In this document: positions 62,874 to 64,000 of the stretch, in pieces
Layout: each line of letters starts with the position of its first letter
Position numbering within the stretch: position 1 is the stretch's first letter
Source: Phycicoccus sp. Soil802
GTDB lineage: Bacteria > Actinomycetota > Actinomycetes > Actinomycetales > Dermatophilaceae
Assembly (NCBI RefSeq): GCF_001429605.1
Contig: NZ_LMSS01000001.1
Coordinates: 125,415 to 189,414 of the forward strand
Reading direction: 5' to 3'
DNA length: 64,000 nucleotides
Made by a program: the position numbers and the translations under genes
The notes under the pieces: generated by a model
Databases searched by the model: none
Told to the model about the DNA's origin: nothing
The model's input: the letters and a program-made list of their open reading frames with translations, nothing else

Positions 62874-64000
62874 TCACCGGGAGGCGTGCGCCTCGACCGC
62901 GGCCAGGACGTCGGTGACGCGCAGGAAGGGCAACGGGTGCATCACCTTGGCCACCTGCGGTGCGAACGCGGGGGAGTCGGCCAGCACCTGCCGCGCAGGT
63001 CCGTCCGCGATGACCTCACCCTCGGCGAGGAGCACGACCCGGGTGGCGACCTCGGCCGCGAGCTCCACGTCGTGGGTGGCGACCACCACGGCGCAGCCCG
63101 CGGCGGCCCGCTCGGCGAGGATCGTGGTGAGGCGGTCCTTGGCGGCGTAGTCGAGACCACGGGTGGGCTCGTCGAGCAGGAGCAGCGCGGTGCCGCGGGC
63201 GAGGACCAGGCTCAGGGCGACGGACATCCGCTGCCCCTCCGACAGGTCTGCCGTGCGGTGCCCGCGGAGGCCGTCGAGGCCGGGCGCGAGCCGGTCGAGC
63301 ACGGCGTGGGTCGTCCCGGACGCCAGGCCCTGGGCGGCGTCGTGCGCCGCCAGCTGCTTCGACACGGTCGCGTCGGCCAGGAGGTCCCCTGGGTCCTGGG
63401 GTGCCAGGGCAGCGGGCTCGGTCGCGACCACCCGACCGGACGTCGGCGACAGCGATCCGTCGAGGGTGGCGAGAAGGGTGGACTTGCCGGAGCCGTTGCG
63501 ACCCATCAGCGCGACGACCTCGCCGGGCGCGACGCGCAGGTCGACCGTGCGCAGCGCGATGACGGTGTCGCGCACGACGCTGAGCCGCCGCGCGTCGACG
63601 AGTGGGGCGGGGGTGGCTGCGGTGGTGGTGCGAGCGGAGGGGGTTGAGGACGCGGTCGTCGCCGCGCCGGTCGCCGCGGGGAGGGCCGAGCCGGCCACCG
63701 CGCGGGTCGCCGCGCCGGTGTGGGGGGCCGGTGCCGCAGCGGAGAGGTCGAGCGTGGACCTGAGGGTGCGGGCCGACCGCCGGGCCTCGCGCACGGACAG
63801 GGCAAGCCGGTGCCAGCCCAGCCGGAGCCCGAGCTCGACCACGGGCGGGCGGAGGGGCGAGTCCGCCATGGCCGCAGCCGGGTCGAGCGGTCCGCGCACC
63901 CGCCCGGACTCCACCAGCAGCACGGCATCGGCGTGGTGCACGACGCGCTCGAGCCGGTGCTCGGCCACCACCACGGTGGTGCCGACGTCGTGCACCAGGC
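62874..64000 (-). CDS. ECF-type ABC transporter ATPase, probably double-domain, 5' part outside window
   Basis: The visible 375 codons contain the end of one ATPase domain (TTVVVAEHRLERVVHHADAV), a Thr/Ala-rich linker, and a full second domain with Walker A GRNGSGKSTLL, signature LSEGQRMSVALSL, Walker B ALLLLDEPTRGLD and switch VVVATHDVELAAEV. Fusion of two such domains is typical of energy-coupling-factor (vitamin or cobalt-type) transporter ATPases. The frame continues past the end of the window, so the start, the other components and the substrate are unknown. The gene is convergent with the LLM gene. Confidence 0.85.
   Translation of the reverse strand, partial: LVHDVGTTVVVAEHRLERVVHHADAVLLVESGRVRGPLDPAAAMADSPLRPPVVELGLRLGWHRLALSVREARRSARTLRSTLDLSAAAPAPHTGAATRAVAGSALPAATGAATTASSTPSARTTTAATPAPLVDARRLSVVRDTVIALRTVDLRVAPGEVVALMGRNGSGKSTLLATLDGSLSPTSGRVVATEPAALAPQDPGDLLADATVSKQLAAHDAAQGLASGTTHAVLDRLAPGLDGLRGHRTADLSEGQRMSVALSLVLARGTALLLLDEPTRGLDYAAKDRLTTILAERAAAGCAVVVATHDVELAAEVATRVVLLAEGEVIADGPARQVLADSPAFAPQVAKVMHPLPFLRVTDVLAAVEAHASR

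Overview
The window is a gene-dense chromosomal segment of a high-GC actinobacterium (roughly 70% GC by eye, third codon positions nearly all G or C, many GTG starts and 4-base stop/start overlaps). The gene set (dcw cluster with sepF, yggT and divIVA, meso/LL-DAP-type MurE, F420-type LLM protein, DUF4191 next to lipA) and its style fit Micrococcales, most probably Intrasporangiaceae; that family placement is inference. No tRNA, rRNA, IS element, prophage or CRISPR array was seen.

Layout. 1-17.4 kb: cell-wall and division cluster, ftsI (5' end cut off)-murE-murF-mraY-murD-ftsW-murG-murC-ftsQ-ftsZ, then pgeF, a PLP homeostasis protein, sepF, yggT and divIVA, all on +. 17.6-26 kb: an unusual Lys/Ala-rich DksA-type zinc-finger protein, lspA, an RluD-type pseudouridine synthase, dnaE, and oligopeptidase B. 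26-36.6 kb: an accessory or stress-signalling region: SpoIIE phosphatase/anti-sigma-type kinase protein, a glycine-zipper protein, a MalT-like LuxR regulator heading an operon of two membrane proteins and an 81-residue protein, several very small membrane or helical proteins, a broken secreted HNH nuclease and an ANTAR regulator. 37-40.6 kb: glnA with a GlnR-type box, an RDD membrane protein, and a PadR/DUF4097 pair with repeated operators. 40.7-47.4 kb: an ATP-grasp protein and a cellobiose-type cluster (binding protein, two permeases, GH1 beta-glucosidase, LacI-type CebR) with two CebR-like operators. 47.4-57.6 kb: lipoate metabolism and 2-oxoacid dehydrogenase genes (lipA, lipB, E2, E3) with a YczE-like membrane protein, an S51 peptidase, a divergent Ser/Thr kinase and a TIGR01777 epimerase. 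57.8-64 kb: two small conserved proteins, pepA, gcvT, an OsmC protein, an LLM oxidoreductase and the 3' part of a fused ECF-type ABC ATPase.

The most striking signals are not genes. First, the 8-mer GTATGCCG / CGGCATAC occurs at least 34 times, on both strands, inside and between genes, and it forces otherwise rare TAT and GCA codons; three close inverted pairs occur, one forming a perfect 38-bp palindrome. This looks like a genome-wide DNA-level signal. Second, three genes (ftsZ, glnA and the yczE-like gene) have tandem repeats or a long perfect palindrome built into their 3' ends, at or across the stop codon.
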